A DNA stretch of 64,000 nt, taken from NCBI RefSeq assembly GCF_001292705.1, contig NZ_LGAK01000004.1, positions 1-64,000 of the forward strand, read 5' to 3'. The DNA comes from Marinagarivorans algicola. Its GTDB lineage: Bacteria > Pseudomonadota > Gammaproteobacteria > Pseudomonadales > Cellvibrionaceae. The translations under genes and the position numbers were made by a program. Positions within the stretch are counted from its first letter, which is position 1. Every line of letters begins with the position of its first letter. Of the stretch, positions 1-11,030 are shown piece after piece. The notes beneath the pieces are model-generated. The model searched no databases and was not told where the DNA came from. It saw only the letters and a list, made by a program, of their open reading frames with translations.

Positions 1-24
1 CAGCCTATTATGAGCCCTTTGAAA

Positions 25-49
25 GATCGTTCAATTAGCTTAAACGATC
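25..49. other. 7-bp inverted repeat at the window edge
   Basis: GATCGTT at 25-31 is matched by AACGATC at 43-49 across an 11-base loop, in the short gap left of purA. A second weak hairpin, AAGCC (56-60) with GGCTT (69-73) followed by a T run, reads as a poor plus-strand terminator. Neither has a convincing poly-U tail for the minus-strand purA transcript, and the neighbouring gene lies outside the window. Confidence 0.25.
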
Positions 50-99
50 AGCATTAAGCCTATTGCTCGGCTTTTTTGACATCAACATAAAGCTAAATA

Positions 100-1395
<1,296 letters not shown>

Positions 1396-1490
1396 TTAAT
1401 ACTGCGCTCTGTTTGTCTGTGAAAATTATGTCGCCACCCACTTTAAAAACTAAAGCAGCCACGACCAGTCTTACGTAAACGAAACAAGCA

Positions 1491-1514
1491 GCCACTCTTT
1501 TATGCTGGAGTGGC
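1491..1514. other. Hairpin between hisZ and purA
   Basis: GCCACTC at 1491-1497 pairs perfectly with GAGTGGC at 1508-1514 around a 10-base loop, just downstream of the hisZ stop codon. There is no U tract in either direction, so it may be an mRNA-stabilising or pausing hairpin between hisZ and purA rather than an intrinsic terminator. Confidence 0.3.
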
Positions 1515-1527
1515 CACCGTTCAAAAT

Positions 1528-2709
1528 TTAAAGGTCTTCGAGTTCAAAGACACCATCGCGCTCGACCAAAATGCGGTCGCACACTTGATAATCTTTCGGC
1601 TTTGTTTGCCAACTTGCGCCGCAGACCACGCGCTCGCCCTGATTGCGCAATGCCTCTACGGCTTGCCATTGTGTAGGGTGCGCTGAATGCACCGCGAAAA
1701 TACCTTGCGGTAAATCGCAAGATGGCTGTGCCAAACGCTTTAAAGCCACTAGGTTGGCATTAAAGCCTGTTGCCGAACGTGCACGACCAAAGACTTCGCC
1801 AATGTGGTCATAGCGGCCACCGGTCGCAATTGCTTCGCCAGCACCGGCAGAGAAGGCGGCAAATACGATGCCTGTATGATAGTGATAGCCACGCAACTCA
1901 CTCAAGTCAAAATACAAATGCGCTTGCGGATAGCGCTCGGCTAGGGTTTCCGCCAATATAATCAGCTCATCTAAGGCTTTGCGTACACTCGAGGGCGCAT
2001 TGGCAAAAACGTCTTTTGCTTCGCCTAATACACTGGCTGAGCCGGCTAACTTGGGTAATGCTTTGAGCCAAGGCGCTGCAGGACTCGCCGCCAAATTTGT
2101 ATCAACCCAGCGGGTAATGTCAGCCATGGCTTTAGCTTGTAATAAGTCAAAGAATTCTTTTTCTTGGGCAGTACTTAACGCGGCCTCAGACGCTAGCGCA
2201 CGGAAAATCCCCACATGGCCTAGGTCAATATGTAAATCAGCTAGATCAGCCTCTTTGAGGGTGCTTAGTAGTAAGGAGACAACTTCGATATCAGCCTCTA
2301 AACTATCATCACCAAAAAGCTCAACACCCACTTGCAGTGGGTTGCGACTGGCCAGCGCACTTTTAGGGCGCGTGTACAAAACATGGCCGGCGTAACACAA
2401 GCGATTGATTCCTTCACGGCGCAAACTATGGGCATCAATACGCGCCGCCTGCGGGGTAATGTCTGCACGAATCCCCAGCGAGCGACCACTAAGCTGATCC
2501 GTGACTTTAAAAGTTTGAAGGTCTAGGTCTTGCCCCAAACCAATTAATAGCGAATCTGTAAATTCAGCCATTGAGGGGATAATCAGATCATAACCCCAAC
2601 GCTGAAACAAATCGAGAACGCGTCGGCGCAAGGCCTCTATATGATGCGCCTCTTCGGGGAGTATTTCTTCTATGCCGTCAGGCAACATCCAGCGATCGAC
2701 TTGAGTCAT
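1528..2709 (-). CDS. hisZ: ATP phosphoribosyltransferase regulatory subunit HisZ
   Basis: HisZ is a catalytically inactive histidyl-tRNA-synthetase paralogue that joins the short form of HisG to make the active, histidine-inhibited first enzyme of histidine synthesis. The protein (393 aa) has the class II synthetase fold, seen in the N-terminal segment WMLPDGIEEILP, the motif-2-like region RADITPQAARI, and the C-terminal GGRYDHIGEVFGR(A)RSATGF block that replaces the histidine-A motifs. An upstream GTG at 2796 would add 29 residues unlike the family, so I chose the ATG at 2709, which gives MTQVDRWMLPDG. No hisG lies in the window. The usual gammaproteobacterial context between the hfl genes and purA supports the call. 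Confidence 0.93.
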   Translation of the reverse strand: MTQVDRWMLPDGIEEILPEEAHHIEALRRRVLDLFQRWGYDLIIPSMAEFTDSLLIGLGQDLDLQTFKVTDQLSGRSLGIRADITPQAARIDAHSLRREGINRLCYAGHVLYTRPKSALASRNPLQVGVELFGDDSLEADIEVVSLLLSTLKEADLADLHIDLGHVGIFRALASEAALSTAQEKEFFDLLQAKAMADITRWVDTNLAASPAAPWLKALPKLAGSASVLGEAKDVFANAPSSVRKALDELIILAETLAERYPQAHLYFDLSELRGYHYHTGIVFAAFSAGAGEAIATGGRYDHIGEVFGRARSATGFNANLVALKRLAQPSCDLPQGIFAVHSAHPTQWQAVEALRNQGERVVCGASWQTKPKDYQVCDRILVERDGVFELEDL

Positions 2710-2820
2710 GTTGTATGTTCTTGTGGTTAAAAGTTTTAAAGTTATAACGAGTTTGTCTCGCACGTATTCACTCAGCACTGTTGCTTTGAAAAGCACCGCG
2801 TCTTACGCGCCAAAAGGTGT

Positions 2821-3006
2821 TTAATTAATTAAAAATAAAGCACCTGCACCAATCAGCATACTCGCTAGCCCAATAATGCGTAGTTGCTTATCACTAATTG
2901 CAGCTAACTGCGCCACGAGTCTACGCCAGCGGCCGGGGTGTAAAAAAGGCACAATGCCTTCCAGTATTAATACTAGGCATACTGCCTGTAAAAAGGTATC
3001 AAGCAT
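2821..3006 (-). CDS. DUF2065 family small membrane protein (YjeT-like)
   Basis: This 61-residue protein has two hydrophobic segments (about residues 4-20 and 43-60) flanking a basic loop containing HPGRWRR, and ends in LFLIN. That is the pattern of the DUF2065/YjeT family, which sits next to hflC in many gammaproteobacteria. The function is unknown. The start ATG at 3006 is preceded by GAGG. It lies between hflC, from which it is separated by a terminator, and hisZ, so it may head the hisZ-purA transcript. Confidence 0.85.
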   Translation of the reverse strand: MLDTFLQAVCLVLILEGIVPFLHPGRWRRLVAQLAAISDKQLRIIGLASMLIGAGALFLIN

Positions 3007-3330
3007 GAGCCTCTAATGCCTCTAATGTGCCACTTCAATGTCTGCGCTTGGCTTACCGCAAGGGTGTTAGTAGTTTTAACCTAGCTGCTTGTGCCTAGCC
3101 GCTTGCCTTAACCAGTTTTACTGAACCACTTTTTACTTAGCTAAAAGTAGCGCGGCCATATTTCTGGCACAAAAAAACCGAGCCTTGCGAGCTCGGTTGC
3201 GGCATTTTAGCACCCTTTGCAGCGGGTAAAAATGCTTTAGGCGAAAAAAACGGCAATTACGACCAATAACCTCAGGTTATTTACGTCGTCGTCATTTTTT
3301 GAGCACGCACCCCGATGTTACGATGTGTCA
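3007..3330. other. Intergenic region downstream of hflC
   Basis: This 324-base gap holds the hflC terminator at 3171-3197 and a second perfect hairpin, AATAACC at 3265-3271 with GGTTATT at 3275-3281 (3-base loop), nearer the hflC stop. The remainder must carry the promoter for the DUF2065-hisZ-purA unit, but I see no strong sigma-70 match. No coding sequence is apparent. Confidence 0.5.
3171..3197 (-). terminator. Intrinsic terminator after hflC
   Basis: A perfect 7-bp stem, ACCGAGC at 3177-3183 with GCTCGGT at 3191-3197, has a 7-base loop. On the minus strand it is followed by seven U residues (A run 3171-3177). It ends the mutL...hflK-hflC transcript about 130 bases past the hflC stop. Confidence 0.85.
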
Positions 3331-4218
3331 CTAGGGCTGTACGGGTAACTCGCCAGTTGATGACTTAAAGTAGCGGAAGAAATCACTTTTCGGATCAATC
3401 AACATCATGTCTTGCTTGTGCGCAAAAGCACTGCGATACGCTTGCAGACTACGCACAAACGCATAAAACTCAGGGTCTTGACTGTACGCTTTCGCATAAA
3501 TATCTGCCGCCAATGCATCCCCTTCACCACGCAATTTTTCAGCATCACGATAACCTTCAGCTAATTCAACGGTTGCGCTACGATCGGCAGCAGCGCGAAT
3601 AATTTGTGCTTGCTTTTGACCCAATGCACGATGCTCATTGGCTTCGCGCTCACGCTCGGCTTGCATACGACGAAAAACCGGCTCGCTCACCTCTTTGGGT
3701 AAATCGATACGCTTTACGCGCACATCAACCACCTGAATACCCAACGATGTATCCGAGAACTTATTGAGCTCGTTTTTAATAGCATCCATCAACTCATCAC
3801 GCTGCCCGCTCACCACCTCTTGTAAGCTACGCAAGGCAAATTGGTTACGCAGCTCCTCATTGATGCGCTGACTTAGCAAGCTACGAGCACGGTCAATTTC
3901 ACCGTTGGTGGCGGTATAGAACTTCTTCACGTCAACAATGCGCCACTTGGCAAACGAGTCGACTTCCATACTCTTTTTCTCGAGCGTTAAAAAGCGCTCA
4001 GACGGGGCATCTAAGGTTAGAATACGCGCATCAAATTTTTTGACTGAGTCAATAAAGGGCACTTTTACGTGCAAACCATGCGCGACATCATCATTGTTAA
4101 CACGACCTAAACGCAGCTCTACCGCGCGCTCAAATTCATTAACAATATATAACGAGTTAGCGCCAATAATGAGTGTGACGAGCGCGATGATTAGCGCAAA
4201 CATAGACTTACCAGACAT
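3331..4218 (-). CDS. hflC: FtsH protease modulator HflC
   Basis: HflC is an inner-membrane SPFH/prohibitin-family protein that forms a large periplasmic cage with HflK around FtsH and tunes proteolysis of membrane substrates. The 295-aa protein has one N-terminal membrane segment (about residues 6-24), then the SPFH domain with the family signature ELRLGRVN, and a helical region rich in Arg, Glu and Ala (ERERANEHRALGQKQAQI-like) that builds the cage wall. Its ATG shares one base with the hflK stop codon (TAATG), which implies translational coupling. A strong terminator follows. Confidence 0.96.
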   Translation of the reverse strand: MSGKSMFALIIALVTLIIGANSLYIVNEFERAVELRLGRVNNDDVAHGLHVKVPFIDSVKKFDARILTLDAPSERFLTLEKKSMEVDSFAKWRIVDVKKFYTATNGEIDRARSLLSQRINEELRNQFALRSLQEVVSGQRDELMDAIKNELNKFSDTSLGIQVVDVRVKRIDLPKEVSEPVFRRMQAEREREANEHRALGQKQAQIIRAAADRSATVELAEGYRDAEKLRGEGDALAADIYAKAYSQDPEFYAFVRSLQAYRSAFAHKQDMMLIDPKSDFFRYFKSSTGELPVQP

Positions 4219-5441
4219 TAGCGACCACTCCTGCGGCTAGTTGAATCGGGAAGATCATTTAAAATTTCACTTTTAATATGATTAGTGAGCTGCTCGATTT
4301 CTTGGCGAGTAAAACCACGACGGCCCTCACTGGCAGCTACGTTGCTCGCCTCCATAAGTTTATCGAGCGGTACGTACATCATGTTGTTGCCGCCTTCTAC
4401 ATCGACCATGACTTTACTGCTCTTTTCCATAACCTCTTGCACGGCCTCTAAGTACAAGCGTTGACGCGTAACTTCAGGCGCTTTTTTATACTCCGTTAGC
4501 AATAGCTCAAAGCGGTTCGCTTCACCTTCGGCGCGAGCAATGACTTCATCTTTATAAGCGCGAGCGGCTTCGATCATGCGGGCAGATTCACCTTCGGCCT
4601 GCGGTACAACGCCATTAGCATACGATTGGGCTTCGTTCTGAAAGCGCTCTTCATCTTCGCGCGCTTTAATCACATCATCAAAAGCACCTTGGACTTGCTT
4701 GGGTGGATTAGAATCTTCGATATTGACTTTATCCACCAAAATACCAGTCGTGTAAGCATTGAGGTACTCTTGTAAGCGGCTTCTTACCTCGATCGCAATG
4801 GCCGCGCGACCTTCGGTTAATACATCGTGCATTAGCGCCGAACCAACAACATGGCGTAGCGCGCTGTTAGCCGCTTGTTGCAAGCTATCGATTGGGGACT
4901 TCACGCGTAAAATGAAGTCTTCTGCGCTATCAATGCTGTATTGCACTGATAATTTAATATCGACGATGTTTAAATCTTTGGTGAGCATCTCTTCTTGAGT
5001 ACTCCACAAACGTACCCGCGTAACATTTTCGGTAAAAACTTTATCAATCAGCGGCGGGTTCCAACGCAAGCCTGGGCCTTTGGTTTCAACGTACGAGCCG
5101 AAACGCAACACCACCGCGCGCTCTTGTTCATTCACCACACCAAAGCCCTTGCCGATAAATGTCACAACAGCAATAACAGCCACTAAGATTATCATAGGGG
5201 CTAAAGGCAAGCTGCCGTTGCTGTTGGCATTACCGCCACCACCACGGTTACCACCACCTTTTTTACCTGTAAAGGCGCCAAAGAGGTTGCGCACTATCTC
5301 GTCAAAATCCGGTGGGCCGTCGCTATTATTGTTGTGATTGCGGTTACCCCAAGGATCTTTACTGCCCTCGTTGTCACCACCATTATTTTTGCCGTCATTA
5401 CCAGAGCTTCCTCCGGAATTCCCCGGTTCATTCCAGGCCAT
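4218..5441 (-). CDS. hflK: FtsH protease modulator HflK
   Basis: HflK is the partner of HflC in the FtsH-HflKC complex. The 407-aa protein begins with a long Gly/Asn-rich cytosolic tail (residues 1-78), as is typical of HflK. A membrane segment at about 79-97 and the SPFH domain with ERAVVLRFG follow. A coiled-coil region contains ARAYKDEVIARAEGEANRF. The start ATG has a GGAG seven bases upstream. The gene is coupled to hflC by a one-base overlap and lies 80 bases after hflX. Confidence 0.97.
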   Translation of the reverse strand: MAWNEPGNSGGSSGNDGKNNGGDNEGSKDPWGNRNHNNNSDGPPDFDEIVRNLFGAFTGKKGGGNRGGGGNANSNGSLPLAPMIILVAVIAVVTFIGKGFGVVNEQERAVVLRFGSYVETKGPGLRWNPPLIDKVFTENVTRVRLWSTQEEMLTKDLNIVDIKLSVQYSIDSAEDFILRVKSPIDSLQQAANSALRHVVGSALMHDVLTEGRAAIAIEVRSRLQEYLNAYTTGILVDKVNIEDSNPPKQVQGAFDDVIKAREDEERFQNEAQSYANGVVPQAEGESARMIEAARAYKDEVIARAEGEANRFELLLTEYKKAPEVTRQRLYLEAVQEVMEKSSKVMVDVEGGNNMMYVPLDKLMEASNVAASEGRRGFTRQEIEQLTNHIKSEILNDLPDSTSRRSGR

Positions 5442-5521
5442 AATGTTCTCCGTTATGAGATCAGATTAAATGAGTATTGGTTATGCATTATTGTTCGCTG
5501 GGTACCTTAACGTTAGCGCAC

Positions 5522-6823
5522 TCACGCGCTAATGGGCAGCCAGCCAGTCAGTTCGGGCGTCGCCGATTCTGCAGCCAGAATACGGCTGAAATCAATCTCT
5601 GGCAATCGCAGTTCGAGTTCACAACGACCATCGTCTAAGTATTGTTCATTTAATACCGCATTCGCACGATGAAAGCGTGCGCGTAAGCTCCCCATTGTGG
5701 GGGCTAAATACACACGCCCGTGGCACATATTCGTGCCTACGAGCTCGCTGATCGCTTGCTCTAATAGTGCGAGCCCTTCCTTTTTTTGCGCGCTTAGCCA
5801 CACCGCAACAGGTATACCTTGATCATTACGATCTAAGCGTGGCTCCATATCACTGAGTAAGTCTATTTTGTTATATACCAATAGCTGAGGGATTTCACTG
5901 GCACCAATTTCCTCGAGCACCTTTTGCACCTCATCAATGTTACGCAGGCGCTCGGCGTCGGCCGCATCGATAATATGCAGCAACAAATCAGCGCTAGCAG
6001 CCTCTTCAAGCGTCGCTCTAAAAGCCTCGACCAACTTGTGCGGTAAGCGACTAATAAAGCCGACGGTATCGGCCAAAATTACAGCACCCACATCATCCAG
6101 CTCAACACGACGCATAGTAGGGTCGAGCGTAGCAAACAGTTGGTTTTCGGCATAAACATCCGCATGTGTAATAGCGTTAAATAAGGTCGACTTGCCCGCG
6201 TTGGTATAGCCCACTAAGGACACCACCGGAATATCCGCACGCGTTCGCGAACGACGACCTTGGTCGCGCTGCTTACGCACCTTTTCGAGCCTCGCTTGAA
6301 TGCTTTTAATACGCTCACGCAATAAACGGCGGTCTGTTTCTAGCTGGGTTTCACCTGGGCCTCGCATGCCAATACCGCCTTTTTGGCGCTCAAGGTGCGT
6401 CCAGCCACGAATTAAGCGGGTCGCCACATGCTGCAGTTGCGCTAATTCAACCTGCAACTTGCCTTCATGGGTACGTGCACGCTGGGCAAAAATATCCAAA
6501 ATAAGCGAGGTGCGGTCAAGCACGCGACACTGCAATACGGCCTCCAAGTTGCGCTCTTGGCTAGGGCGTAAAGTGTGATTAAAAATAACCAGCTCAGCCT
6601 CGTGCTCTTGCACTAAAGCTTTTAATTCATCGAGTTTACCGGTACCCACAAAATAACGCGCAGTTGGCGTAGAGCGGGCGCCAGTCAACATCGCCACTGG
6701 ATCGGCCCCAGCAGACAATGCTAACTCTTCAAATTCTCGTGGATCGCTGGTGCCTCTTTCTTCATAGATATCGATGTGGACCAGAATAGATAGCTCACCC
6801 GATTTAGGACGATCAAAGAACAA
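5522..6823 (-). CDS. hflX: Ribosome-associated GTPase HflX
   Basis: HflX binds the 50S subunit and splits stalled 70S ribosomes in stress. The 433-aa protein has the N-terminal HflX domain and a GTPase domain with G1 GYTNAGKS (205-212), G3 DTVGF (252-256) and G4 NKID (318-321). The glycine-rich linker GGIGMRGPGETQLETDRR before the G domain is diagnostic. Translation most likely starts at a TTG (6823): the resulting MFFDR matches the usual MFFER beginning of gammaproteobacterial HflX, and AGG lies six bases upstream. It follows hfq by only 11 bases. Confidence 0.96.
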   Translation of the reverse strand: MFFDRPKSGELSILVHIDIYEERGTSDPREFEELALSAGADPVAMLTGARSTPTARYFVGTGKLDELKALVQEHEAELVIFNHTLRPSQERNLEAVLQCRVLDRTSLILDIFAQRARTHEGKLQVELAQLQHVATRLIRGWTHLERQKGGIGMRGPGETQLETDRRLLRERIKSIQARLEKVRKQRDQGRRSRTRADIPVVSLVGYTNAGKSTLFNAITHADVYAENQLFATLDPTMRRVELDDVGAVILADTVGFISRLPHKLVEAFRATLEEAASADLLLHIIDAADAERLRNIDEVQKVLEEIGASEIPQLLVYNKIDLLSDMEPRLDRNDQGIPVAVWLSAQKKEGLALLEQAISELVGTNMCHGRVYLAPTMGSLRARFHRANAVLNEQYLDDGRCELELRLPEIDFSRILAAESATPELTGWLPISA

Positions 6824-6834
6824 TACAGACCTCG

Positions 6835-7092
6835 TTATTCAGCCTCAGAGTTCTCTTCAGGCGCATCAGGGTTAATCATAGGCACACGAACTGGACGCGA
6901 AGGCACCACGGTCGATATAGCATGTTTGTAAACCATTTGGCTTACGGTGTTTTTGAGTAGTACCACAAACTGATCAAAAGACTCAACTTGGCCTTGCAGC
7001 TTAATACCGTTAACCAAGTAAATGGAAACCGGCACACGCTCTTTGCGCAGAATATTGAGGTAAGGGTCTTGTAGACTATGCCCTTTTGACAT
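6835..7092 (-). CDS. hfq: RNA chaperone Hfq
   Basis: Hfq is a ring hexamer that pairs small RNAs with mRNAs. The 85-aa protein contains the Sm1 region ([19 protein letters not shown], with Q8-type RNA contacts) and the Sm2 motif YKHAIST. The C-terminal tail after VPSRPV is short and acidic. The start has a strong AAGGAGAG. Its position between miaA and hflX is conserved across gammaproteobacteria. Confidence 0.98.
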   Translation of the reverse strand: MSKGHSLQDPYLNILRKERVPVSIYLVNGIKLQGQVESFDQFVVLLKNTVSQMVYKHAISTVVPSRPVRVPMINPDAPEENSEAE

Positions 7093-7215
7093 AAGGCTCT
7101 CCTTGTAAGGATTTATAAAAATAATAAAAACAGATCGCTTTGGGCTTTTGGCCGCATAAACCTGTAATAAACTGCGTTTTCACCGCCAAGCGGGACGCAT
7201 TAGGCACCATTTACA

Positions 7216-8226
7216 TTATATGGTTCTAGCCGCCATAAGTTTCAAGGCTTTGGCTAAAATTTCATCACAACTTAACATTTTACCGGTGCTGTCCTGAGTA
7301 TAGACCCAGCTTAAATCGTGCCAGCCCCTTAACCATGTCAATTGTCGTTTTGCTAATTGGCGTGTAGCTACGATGCCTTTTTCAAGAAAAGTTTCATAGT
7401 CATATTGACCGCTCAGGTGCTCCCAAGCCTGCCGATAACCTACAGCGCGCATCGATGGCGTGTCATAGGTTAGATCATCACGCGCCATTAAGCCCTTCAT
7501 TTCTTCTAAAAAGCCTAAATCGGCCATTTTATTAAAACGCAATGCGATACGCTGATGCAAAATCGTACGCTCTTGCGGCGCAATAGCCATTTGAACCCAG
7601 TGATACTTATCTAACAAGCCGTTACCTTCTAGCACCAAACGATCTTCATTTTGCTCGGCTTGTAACTGGCTCATCGCTTTACCCGAGCACCGATAAACCT
7701 CTAGCGCTCGGCTTATACGCTGTGAATGGTTAGGATGGATGCGTGCGGCACACACAGGATCTGCTTTTGCTAACACCGCATGTACATACGGCCAACCATG
7801 CTCGAGCGCCAGAGCATTAATTTGGGCGCGCACTTTAGGGTCTGAAGCGGGCATATCCGATAACCCCTCAAGGAGCGCTTTAAAATACAACATTGAGCCA
7901 CCCACTAACAAAGGTGTTTTGCCTGTGGCCAGAATATCTTCGATATGCCAAGTGGCATCGCGACAAAAATCGGCAGCATTATAAACCTCGCTGGGGTCGA
8001 GTATATCAATCAGCCTATGCGGTGCGCGCGCCAACTCTGCAGCATTGGGTTTTGCCGAACCGATATCCATGCCTCGATACACAAGGGCCGAGTCCACGCT
8101 AATAATTTCGGCATTGGCATGCTCAACCAAGGCAATCGCTAAATCGGTTTTACCGGCTGCTGTGGGACCCATTAACGTGAGTACACGGGGCTTTTGTGCT
8201 GCATCATTCTGTATTACATCACTCAC
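7216..8226 (-). CDS. miaA: tRNA dimethylallyltransferase MiaA
   Basis: MiaA transfers a dimethylallyl group to A37 of tRNAs reading UNN codons. The 336-aa protein has a P-loop GPTAAGKT at 20-27, the following [16 protein letters not shown] segment that recognises the base, and the C-terminal [15 protein letters not shown] block. An ORF can be opened two codons earlier at a TTG (8232), but AGGAA is then directly adjacent to the start. The GTG at 8226 has AGGAA at a normal six-base spacing, so I chose it. The gene follows mutL by 34 bases and precedes hfq. Confidence 0.95.
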   Translation of the reverse strand: MSDVIQNDAAQKPRVLTLMGPTAAGKTDLAIALVEHANAEIISVDSALVYRGMDIGSAKPNAAELARAPHRLIDILDPSEVYNAADFCRDATWHIEDILATGKTPLLVGGSMLYFKALLEGLSDMPASDPKVRAQINALALEHGWPYVHAVLAKADPVCAARIHPNHSQRISRALEVYRCSGKAMSQLQAEQNEDRLVLEGNGLLDKYHWVQMAIAPQERTILHQRIALRFNKMADLGFLEEMKGLMARDDLTYDTPSMRAVGYRQAWEHLSGQYDYETFLEKGIVATRQLAKRQLTWLRGWHDLSWVYTQDSTGKMLSCDEILAKALKLMAARTI

Positions 8227-8260
8227 AACCAATTCCTCATCAAAAACTGCCCCTTGACCA

Positions 8261-10267
8261 CTACTGACCTCTCATAAATAAACCGTCAAGCTCATTGAGC
8301 GACAGCTGCGTCCAAGTTGGACGGCCATGATTACACTGGCCACTGCGCTCAGTGGCCTCCATATCACGCAGTAATGCATTCATCTCTGGAATAGTAAGCT
8401 TACGATTGGCGCGCACACTACCGTGACAAGCCATGGTACCCAGTATTTCATTCATTTTGTGCTGAATGCGTTCGCTCATACCAAACTCAATAAGATCCGA
8501 CAGCACATCACGCAGTAGTACTTCCACATCGGCGCGGTTAAGCATGACAGGCACCTGCTTAATCACCAAAGATTCCGGGCCTGCGCGCTGCAATTCAAAA
8601 CCCAAGCGTGTAAATAGTTCGATATTTTCATCGGCGTAGTTGGCCTCTTTTTCGCTTACGGCAATACTTTGCGGTACTAATAAAGGCTGGCTTTGAATAC
8701 CGCTGGCTGCGCATTGTTTTTTCATGCTTTCGTAGGTAATGCGCTCATGCGCGGCATGGGTGTCCACAATAATCATTCCGTTAGCGTTTTCAGCCAGAAT
8801 ATAAATGCCCTTGAGCTGCGCAATGGCAAAACCTAAAGGTGGCACGGCGCTATCGCTCGCCGCTACCTGCGCTAAATTTTGAGCGCTGTGCGATGGCGCG
8901 CCACCTTGCGTTAAATGTGCATAGGCGGCAATTTGCTCGCTAACAGGCATCGCTGCATCAATATTGCCAGGCTTCGGCGCATAGCCTCGACGCTCACCAC
9001 CGGCTGATGCACCGCTGTTATTCGCATCATTATTCGAGCCGTTATTATTGAAGTTGCTCGTGGGGCTTGCTGTAAAATCGGCAGAGCTAACACCATGCGC
9101 ACCCATATTAACGCCAGCATTAGCGCTTAGGTCTAGCGCTGATTGTGTAGGAGCTTGCTGTAAAATATCCGCCGCATGTGGCGCACCGTTATTATTTGAC
9201 GATGACGAGCCTGTACCCGATAAGCCTGTTGCTGCTGCGGTTGTGGGTGCGGTGCTGGCCTCTGGTCGTACATCGGCTAAAGCTTTGTGCAAACTGCTAA
9301 AAATAAAATCATGCACCAAGCGACCATCTCTAAAGCGTACTTCATGTTTGGTTGGGTGGACATTCACATCAACGCTTGAGGGGTCCACCTCTAAATACAG
9401 CACATAAGCAGGATGACGCCCGTGGTACAGCACATCTTGGTAGGCTTGTCGCACAGCATGAGTCACCAGTTTGTCTTTAATGGCGCGACCATTGACAAAA
9501 AAATGCTGCAAGTCGGCTTGGCTACGCGAAAAAGTAGGCAGCGCCACCCAGCCCCACAAGCGCAAACCGGCGCGCTCAATGTCAATATGAACAGTGCTCC
9601 CCATAAAAGCCGGACCACAAATTTGCGCAACACGCCGCTCTTGCTCAGCTTGCGTGGTTGCCGGCCGCCAACTATGAATAACACGGCCATTGTTTTTCAG
9701 GCTAAAACCTACACCAAAGCGCGATAAGGCTAAGCGCTTCAAAACATCTTCGACACGACCATATTCGGTGGCCTCTTTACGCAAAAATTTACGCCGTGCA
9801 GGCGTATTAAAAAATAAATCGCGTACCTCAACCGTAGTACCTACAGGATGTGCAGCAGGCACAACCTGTGCTTGCATATCACGGCCTTCGGCTTTCACCA
9901 TCCATGCATGCTCAGCTTTATGATGGCAGCTCGTTAACTCTAACCGCGAAACCGAGCTAATACTGGCTAGTGCTTCGCCCCTAAAACCCAGTGTTGCCAC
10001 CGCTTCTAAATCATCTAGGTCCTCAATTTTACTGGTGGCATGGCGGGCCAAAGCCAGCGATAAATCATCTTTACCAATCCCCAAACCATTATCACGCACC
10101 CGCATCAATTTAACACCACCGCCTTCAATTTCGACATCTAACTGATTGGCACCGGCATCAAGACTGTTTTCTAGGACTTCTTTAATCACCGATGCCGGGC
10201 GCTCCACCACTTCACCCGCAGCAATTTGGTTGGCCAAGCGTGGCGAGAGTAGATTGATTTCTGACAT
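8261..10267 (-). CDS. mutL: DNA mismatch repair protein MutL with endonuclease motifs
   Basis: MutL links MutS mismatch recognition to strand removal. The GHKL ATPase domain shows [21 protein letters not shown] and GFRGEAL motifs, then the transducer domain. A Ser/Asn/Ala-rich linker of roughly 150 residues follows, then the MutL C-terminal domain. That domain carries [12 protein letters not shown] at about residue 502, matching the metal-binding DQHA(X)2E(X)4E endonuclease motif with Q changed to T. ACHGSVRA and CNHGRP complete the metal site. This suggests an endonuclease-type MutL, as in pseudomonads, rather than the enterobacterial type. The ORF opens 46 codons upstream, but the family start is MSEINLLSP at 10267, so I use 668 aa. 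Confidence 0.96.
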   Translation of the reverse strand: MSEINLLSPRLANQIAAGEVVERPASVIKEVLENSLDAGANQLDVEIEGGGVKLMRVRDNGLGIGKDDLSLALARHATSKIEDLDDLEAVATLGFRGEALASISSVSRLELTSCHHKAEHAWMVKAEGRDMQAQVVPAAHPVGTTVEVRDLFFNTPARRKFLRKEATEYGRVEDVLKRLALSRFGVGFSLKNNGRVIHSWRPATTQAEQERRVAQICGPAFMGSTVHIDIERAGLRLWGWVALPTFSRSQADLQHFFVNGRAIKDKLVTHAVRQAYQDVLYHGRHPAYVLYLEVDPSSVDVNVHPTKHEVRFRDGRLVHDFIFSSLHKALADVRPEASTAPTTAAATGLSGTGSSSSNNNGAPHAADILQQAPTQSALDLSANAGVNMGAHGVSSADFTASPTSNFNNNGSNNDANNSGASAGGERRGYAPKPGNIDAAMPVSEQIAAYAHLTQGGAPSHSAQNLAQVAASDSAVPPLGFAIAQLKGIYILAENANGMIIVDTHAAHERITYESMKKQCAASGIQSQPLLVPQSIAVSEKEANYADENIELFTRLGFELQRAGPESLVIKQVPVMLNRADVEVLLRDVLSDLIEFGMSERIQHKMNEILGTMACHGSVRANRKLTIPEMNALLRDMEATERSGQCNHGRPTWTQLSLNELDGLFMRGQ

Positions 10268-10568
10268 GAGAGGACACCGATAAAATTGAGGTAGCGATTT
10301 TAACGGGTATTGAAGGCGAGAGCGAATAAAGTCACCAACCATTAGTCCACATTCGCATAAAAGTGACTCCGCATCACATGCGCGCATGACGTTAATAAAG
10401 CCCATTAACGCCCTATAATACTTAAAGCCACCGCATCTTTTATTTGTTGCATATCACACCATTCAAAGACGACAACTCAGCCAGTGCTATAGCGCAAAAG
10501 TGGTAAGGCGCTGAGCACGATTTATGCTAGAATAATTTCCCATTTTTCTGAGTGCCGGAGCCACCCTC
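10268..10568. other. Divergent mutL/nrdR intergenic region
   Basis: This gap of about 300 bases separates the minus-strand mutL unit from the plus-strand nrdR-rib unit. It contains a plausible nrdR promoter near 10525-10533. The part near mutL is open in the mutL frame but does not look like MutL. I see no riboswitch or strong hairpin. Confidence 0.4.
10525..10533 (+). promoter_or_regulatory. Extended -10 promoter candidate for nrdR-rib operon
   Basis: TGCTAGAAT is an extended -10 element (TGn plus TAGAAT at 10528-10533) about 36 bases before the nrdR start. No good -35 is seen at 17-base spacing (AAGGCG), which is tolerated for extended -10 promoters. The nrdR start codon has GGAG eight bases upstream. 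Confidence 0.4.
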
Positions 10569-11030
10569 ATGCATTGTCCATTTTGCCAAGCGGCCGACAC
10601 CAAAGTTGTGGATTCTCGCCTTGTGGCTGAAGGCGGACAAGTGCGCCGTCGCCGTGAGTGCCAGCAATGCAAAGAGCGCTTTACAACCTTTGAAATGGCC
10701 GAGCTTTTATTGCCACGCGTCATCAAACAAGATGGCTCAAGACAACCCTTTGACGAGGCCAAATTGCGCGCCGGCTTACAACGCGCCCTCGAAAAACGCC
10801 CCGTCAGCGTAGAAGCCATAGAAACCGCGATCAACCAAATCAAATACTTTTTACAAAGCTTAGGCGAGCGCGAAGTGGACTCGCGCATTGTGGGCGAAAA
10901 AGTCATGGAAGTCTTGCGCGATCTCGACGGCGTGGCTTACGTACGCTTTGCTTCGGTTTATCGCAGCTTTAAAGACATCGATGAATTTCGTGCCGAATTA
11001 GACCGCCTAGAAAAGAGCCCCTCATCATGA
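10569..11030 (+). CDS. nrdR: Transcriptional repressor NrdR
   Basis: NrdR senses ATP/dATP and represses ribonucleotide reductase genes. The 153-aa protein has the four-cysteine zinc ribbon (C3, C6, C31, C34) and an ATP-cone domain from about residue 49 to 139, beginning [10 protein letters not shown]. The start ATG is preceded by GGAG. It heads the riboflavin cluster and overlaps ribD by four bases (ATGA), the usual gammaproteobacterial arrangement. I see no clear pair of NrdR boxes in front of it. Confidence 0.98.
   Translation: MHCPFCQAADTKVVDSRLVAEGGQVRRRRECQQCKERFTTFEMAELLLPRVIKQDGSRQPFDEAKLRAGLQRALEKRPVSVEAIETAINQIKYFLQSLGEREVDSRIVGEKVMEVLRDLDGVAYVRFASVYRSFKDIDEFRAELDRLEKSPSS

Noticed and set aside
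2710-2796. Upstream GTG extension of hisZ
   Set aside because: The 29 extra residues do not resemble HisZ; the ATG at 2709 matches the family start.
3265-3281. AATAACC/GGTTATT hairpin as a second hflC terminator
   Set aside because: The U tract is missing next to the stem; the stronger terminator at 3171-3197 explains termination.
9048-9407. Plus-strand ORF opposite the mutL linker
   Set aside because: Its Ala/Leu/Ser richness results from reading the low-complexity linker backwards.
10268-10405. 46-codon N-terminal extension of mutL
   Set aside because: MutL begins with the short MSEI-LSP element; the extension is not conserved in character.
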